Origin: Desmodus rotundus
Lineage: Eukaryota; Chordata; Mammalia; Chiroptera; Phyllostomidae
NCBI RefSeq assembly: GCF_022682495.2
Contig: NC_071390.1
Span: 169,967,220-170,031,219, forward strand
DNA: 64,000 nt
Direction: 5' to 3'
The notes below the pieces were generated by a model, which was given only the letters and a program-made list of their open reading frames with translations, had not been told where the DNA came from and made no database searches. Below, in pieces: positions 59,456 to 64,000 of this stretch; the stretch's first letter is position 1, and every line of letters starts with the position of its first letter. The position numbers were made by a program, and so were the translations under genes.

Positions 59456-60059
59456 AGAGAATCTGACTTAACGGACATCAGTGTATTCATGTGCCTGCTC
59501 TAATAGTAAGATCAGGAAGCATTTACCCAAGAAAGACTCTGTGAGCTGCTCTATCATGCTCCATTGCTCTCTGCAGAGTTAACAAACTCTGCTATAACTA
59601 AACTGTAATTGCCCTAAGTGTGGTGGCTGAAAGGGATTCATAATTATAAAATTAGTGTCTAATATACTACCTGACAAAGAGTAAGTATTGGATAAGTATT
59701 TGAATAAACACATGAAGATATGGCATTGCTTATAGTTTATGACTAAATTGTTTATTGTGTAAATAATTGATTTACATTGAACATTTAAAGAGGAAGGAAA
59801 GAATAAATAAAGGAAAAGAAAGAGGAAAAAAAAAGGAAGAGAGACAAAGAAGGAAGGAAAGAAGGAAAATTTTGATTACTTGCAGCCAGTATAGTTTTAT
59901 TTTAAAAAGGAAATCTCACATCCTCACTGTCTTTTGAAGGGCTGTTAAAATCAAAGTTGAGGAAAATGCAGGAGAGTTGATCTAACTTTTACTAGGGCTG
60001 TACTCTGTAGTGCCTGAGTATACAGGTGCTGGAATCAGTCTGCCCGTGGATACGTCTGT
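59456..60059. other. Intronic DNA with a purine tract
   Basis: GGAAGGAAAGAATAAATAAAG and following GAAGG units at 59792-59868 make a purine-rich simple repeat. Nothing else. Confidence 0.5.
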
Positions 60060-60190
60060 TTGCTTAATATTTTTATGTCTCAGTTTTCTCATCTGTAAGA
60101 TGAAAACCATAGTAATGTGTGGCTCATACAATTGATATGAGTAATAAAAGATCCACATATATAAAACACCTTTGGTCAGTAAGCATTTGA
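60060..60190 (+). repeat. MIR SINE fragment
   Basis: Sense MIR: TATGTCTCAGTTTTCTCATC TGTAAGATG, then AAAACACCTTTGGTCAGTAA. Confidence 0.65.
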
Positions 60191-60269
60191 TAAAAGTTAC
60201 CTGATTTAACAAATTTAGACAAGATGAATATTAAAATGAGGTTTTTTTCCAAAAAGAATTAAGCAACTA

Positions 60270-60606
60270 CCATATTTTTCCATGTATAATGCACTCCCAT
60301 GTATAATGCACACCCATGTTTTGGGCCCAAACTTTCAGGAAAAAAATATTAAACATTTTTTAATTCAATGTTTATTTATATTTAGATACTTGTTTTTTGT
60401 ATTATAAAGGAATTTTAGCATTTATTTTTGAACATACAGATATTCTTATTGCTTTCTAGAGTAACACTTTTAACACATAGAATAAATAAAAGAAATAAAA
60501 ACATCTATTAGACATAGAATTAGTAGTACCCATGTATAATGCACATCCTTATTTTTCCATCAAAAATTCAGGCAAAAAATTGTGCATTATCCATGGCAAA
60601 ATATGG
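60270..60606 (+). mobile_element. Tc1/mariner-like MITE, copy 3
   Basis: Best-preserved copy: left end CCATATTTTTCCATGTATAA; right end reverse-complements to CCATATTTTGCCATGGATAA. TA lies on both sides (60268-60269, 60607-60608). 337 bp, same orientation and interior (TGCTTTCTAGAGTAACACTT) as the copy at 40743-41077. Non-coding. Confidence 0.85.
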
Positions 60607-60684
60607 TACATACAAAACAGGATATTTCAAGTGATCACCAGCTGAGACTGGATTGCCAGCAGGGACTATCTTCCCTCAGGCACT

Positions 60685-61118
60685 GTACTTAGTCCGCTAG
60701 ATCTGCCACAACATAGTACCGCAGACTGCGTGAGTTAAACAACAGAAGTTTACTGTTTTGCCCTTCTGGAGGCTGGACATGTGAAATGAAGATGGGTAAG
60801 AGTTTATTTACTTCCGAGGAGGATCTGTTTCATGCCTCTCTCCCAGCTTGTGGTAATCGCAGATGTTCCATGGTTTGTGCTTGGTGATCTCCCTGAGTCT
60901 TCACATCACGTTCCCTCTCTATGTGTCTATCTCTGTGTCCAAAGTCCCCTTCTTCTAAGGACACTGGTCATGTTGGATTAGGGCTCACCTTAGGGAACTC
61001 ACTTTAACCTGAACATCCACAAACAGTCTATTTCCAAATAAGGCCACAATCACAGGTACTGACAATTAACACTTCAACAGATGCGGTGGAAGTGGGAGGA
61101 CAATTCAAACATAATAAG
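60685..61118 (-). repeat. MLT1 (ERVL-MaLR) LTR, old
   Basis: Antisense MLT1 order: TACCGCAGACTGCGTGAGTT AAACAACAG, TTCTGGAGGCTGGACATGTG, CTTCTAAGGACACTGGTCAT, GTCTATTTCCAAATAAGGCC, GGACAATTCAAACATAATAA. Solo and non-coding, ancient. Confidence 0.85.
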
Positions 61119-62839
61119 CATGACTTCGACGAGGACATAGCTAACTTGTTTACCAGATCTATACGTGACCCAGGAGTCAGCTGGTGCCTCTGTGGCCTTC
61201 GGAAAATGGACAGGATTGCTCTTACAGCCTTGGTCAACCTACGGCCCCAGAATGATACCACTGGACTCCTAGTGACTCTTGCTGTCCTGACTCCTCGATA
61301 CCAGGCTATTGCACCCTGTGGACTGCAATGTACCTCACTGACCCAGAGGAAGAACCCACTGGGGTCTTAAGATATGATCCACTTGCACACACACACACAA
61401 AAATCAGTGAGCAATGCTGGCTCCATGGAGTCTTTTTGAGGGGAGGGAGAATTTTTAATATACACCATACAGTGACTTTTCCCAGCACTGCTGGGAGGAT
61501 TGCCTGGATCCCTATGTTTCAGCTGGCCTGCATCAGGATTATTAATAATGGGACTGGTGGTAACAACTTCCCCACTCTGAGTATGAACACTTGCATGATT
61601 TGAGTGCTTATTTGTTCATGCTGCTCCACTAGGCTGAATTCTGTGAGTTAGGTTCCCTGTTTTATATTTTCATACACGAGCTTATCACTGTGATCTAATG
61701 TGGTCAGTTGCGTTAACTACGGGCTCAGAAAAGTATTTGCTGAGCAGGGATGCCCAGATGTATGACCTCCTAGATGCAGTACCACCTATGGAGCCCTGGG
61801 CTGGAAGTCCGAAGACTTGGGTTATGGACAGGGCTTTGCCATGAGCCAGCAGGAGAGTCAGGGCATCTGGAAAAAAACATTCTTCCTCTCAAGATCTCAT
61901 ATGTTCTCGTTTCTAAAGTGAAAAGACTGAATTGGAAATCCATAGACACAAATGCGGATCCATGAGTCCGCATATCAAAATCAGCGTGTGCCTATTAAAC
62001 ATACCAGATGTTGGGCTTCATTCCGGACCGACAGAATTGAATATTAACAGCAGGGCCCATACTAGTCCTCTTTCTGGAGTTGCCCCGGGTCTGATGGGAC
62101 TCAGTGATCAATTTCTTTCCAATTTTGGAATTTTTTGTATTAAGATAGTCACATTTAATTATTTTTTTAATTCCTGAAGGAATCCTTTGTTAAAGGGAGG
62201 AAAAGAACTAAATGAACACTATTCATAGTGATTTTGAAGGAAGATCATCTCCCCCTTTTCTAGAAATCGAACAGAAACGGGACAATCAAATATGCAACCT
62301 CAGCTGAGAGACTATTTCAGGGGTCAATACGTTTAAAACTCTTGCTGCAATGTTGGAATATTTGCACGTTGGGCTCCTGAGTTCTGCAGATGTTGGGAAC
62401 TTTTGCTTAGGGAGAATAGGTGTATTTACCAAATTATTCACAGTATTTGAGGAAATACAATGATTTTCATTGGAATTGAAGACATTATGGTTCTGTGCTA
62501 TTTTAAGCCAGCCCATTAGCAGCCCCTCATAATTGAATTTTTCAGCTGTAGTAACCTTTTAGATCTATGACCTTCTACATCCGAGTTGGAAGTGATTATT
62601 ACAAGTGTTCTCAATTTTCTCTTAGCTCTGTTGGTCTTAAAGGATTCTAAATCAATTTGTTAAATGCCATATCCCAAAGGGAGAAATAAAGGGTCCTCTC
62701 TTTGTGAATAGATTCCTAAACTCTTCCTTAAATTGTTGACTGTTAACTAAGAGGCAGTTCCCAGAAAGCACACATCCTGAGAAAGCCTTCAAGGGTAATT
62801 TTTCCTTCCTTGTTCTTCCTTGATTGGTTCCACAATATT
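61119..62839. other. Intronic DNA, nothing recognised
   Basis: Several 60-95-codon frames occur (for example 61086-61370 on +) without recognised domains. A CA run lies at 61384-61401. Confidence 0.4.
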
Positions 62840-63230
62840 TTCATCTTTGGCACACAGGCATGGTGCTTCACAGCATATAGAAGACTTTCACAAATATTTT
62901 CTAGTTTGATTTTCACAACACAAGGGCTTTATAGGGAATATATTACATTGTTATTTTTTAAATAAAGTATTAAATTTAAGCAGAAAGAAGGTAGGTGATT
63001 TTTGCCAAGGTCACGTGAGATCCGTAAGCAAAACCTTTGTGCATTTTCGTCATCATGAGTTTATTATTCTGCAGGAATGTATTGAGTACACCCTGGCCTA
63101 ACTAACACATACCAGAAATGGTGCTGGACACTGGGAATTCAGATGGGAACAAGAGAGCTCATGGAAAGCTCCAGTCTAACACACACACACATAAATACAT
63201 ATGTACATACATGTATTTAAACATACATAG
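62840..63230 (-). repeat. MIR then L2 remnants, with a short CA/TA microsatellite
   Basis: 62840-63020 is antisense MIR (TTTGATTTTCACAACACAAG, GATTTTTGCCAAGGTCACGT). 63060-63175 is antisense L2 (AGAAATGGTGCTGGACACTG GGAATTCAGATGGGAACAAG). A CA/TA run follows at 63180-63235. Confidence 0.6.
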
Positions 63231-63235
63231 AGTGT

Positions 63236-64000
63236 AGAAAATGCAATAATCGAACCATGTACAAGGTGCAGCTTCAGAACACAGAAAGAAATGATCAGTT
63301 CCCCATGGAGTTTGGCTATAGTAAGAGAGAATCTCCAGCAGCTTCAGAATTCAGTATAGGTAGATTTTAGGAGCCCTACAATTTGGATAAGAATAGATGA
63401 TACATTGTCTTAAATATGTTACAATAGAATTTATGTAAAATCAAGGAAATGCCAATTATCCATATCGCAGAATATGAAGAATATGATGATGCCGTAAGGC
63501 ATCGTTTCTCACTCTCCCTGTAAAAAGACAACTCTCAGATTTTTGGCTTGAGTGACAGCTTGGGTAGCAATGGCTTTCACTGTGATGGAACTGAGATGGG
63601 GTAATACAGGAAGGAAGTTGTCTTTCCACAGGAGATAATTCAGCAGCAATCTTTCCATTGTGCCATGTTGCCTCCACCCAGCAGACTTTTTATTAGTTAC
63701 CACCACAATGGAAAGGAACTTCTCTAGAAGTACTGGGCCTAGGATGGACTGATTTGGCAGGTATTTGGGGTGTAGTGGGCAAACAGATCATGTTGGTCCA
63801 CTCAGGGGGATCATATGGAAAGTATTTATTCAATATTCTTCTCAACAGTTGATGTCCTGTTAATGGTGAGAGTAACAAAAATAATGGTAACTGTTTTGTC
63901 AGCAAAACAGCACCTTAAGGATCTGCCTGTATTGTCTCTGGCAAGGACACAATGGAATGAGACACTATATGTAATTGCCACATTATTCATAAAGCTATTG
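63236..64000. other. Intronic DNA, nothing recognised
   Basis: No gene or repeat family recognised up to the window end. Confidence 0.4.

Noticed and set aside
61086..61370. 94-codon + strand ORF after the MLT1 LTR
   Set aside because: No recognised domain, no splice context and starts within the LTR remnant. Consistent with chance.
1..64000. CRISPR arrays, phage, operons or bacterial defence systems
   Set aside because: Base composition, SINE/LINE content, a spliced exon and target-site duplications show mammalian nuclear DNA. No regularly spaced repeat-spacer structure was seen.

Overview
The window is nuclear DNA of a placental mammal, most likely a bat of the Yangochiroptera (vesper bats and relatives). 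It contains three tRNA-derived SINEs of the bat VES type, a young LINE-1 lineage still with intact reading frames, and small Tc1/mariner-like and hAT-like DNA elements, on a background of ancient MIR, L2, MER5A and MLT1 copies shared by all mammals. There is no operon structure, phage, CRISPR array or bacterial-type system. Nearly all open reading frames longer than 60 codons are chance frames or lie inside retrotransposons.

One host exon can be recognised, at 33470-33569 on the + strand. It encodes the 33-residue start of the potassium-channel-interacting protein KChIP4a (gene KCNIP4), that is the K-channel inactivation suppressor (KIS) segment. It ends in a phase-1 GTAAGG splice donor and is preceded by a pyrimidine-rich, TATA-less 5' region with short upstream ORFs. 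The rest of the window is therefore best read as non-coding DNA flanking this alternative first exon. KCNIP4 is known in other mammals for very long introns and several alternative first exons, so most of it is probably intronic. Gene sense is the + strand.

The dominant feature is a full-length LINE-1 on the - strand at 12051-18866. It has perfect 16-bp target-site duplications, a CpG-rich 5' UTR starting with a YY1-type site, an uninterrupted 310-aa ORF1, an uninterrupted 1273-aa ORF2 with endonuclease, reverse transcriptase and Cys-rich motifs, a G-rich 3' UTR, AATAAA signals and an A-rich tail. By sequence it looks retrotransposition-competent and recent. It lies about 14.6 kb upstream of the KCNIP4 exon in the opposite orientation.

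Layout: 1-9.7 kb holds old L1M, L2 and MIR fragments, one VES SINE and an L1 3'-end scrap. At 9.7-11.3 kb are an 81-bp tandem duplication and an older 5'-truncated L1. The full-length L1 occupies 12.05-18.87 kb. At 19-32 kb are a second VES, an older sense L1, L2, MIR, an MLT1-like LTR, MER5A and an L1-within-L1 nest. The KCNIP4 promoter and exon lie at 32.7-33.6 kb. At 33.6-51.2 kb are AT-rich probable intron, a third VES, the first two of three copies of one MITE family, L2, MIR and a hAT-like element. At 52-61 kb are an old L1M, a twin-primed L1 with an apparent 3' transduction, an L1M/HAL1-like piece, an LTR-like block, the third MITE and an MLT1 LTR. At 61-64 kb there are only MIR and L2 remnants.
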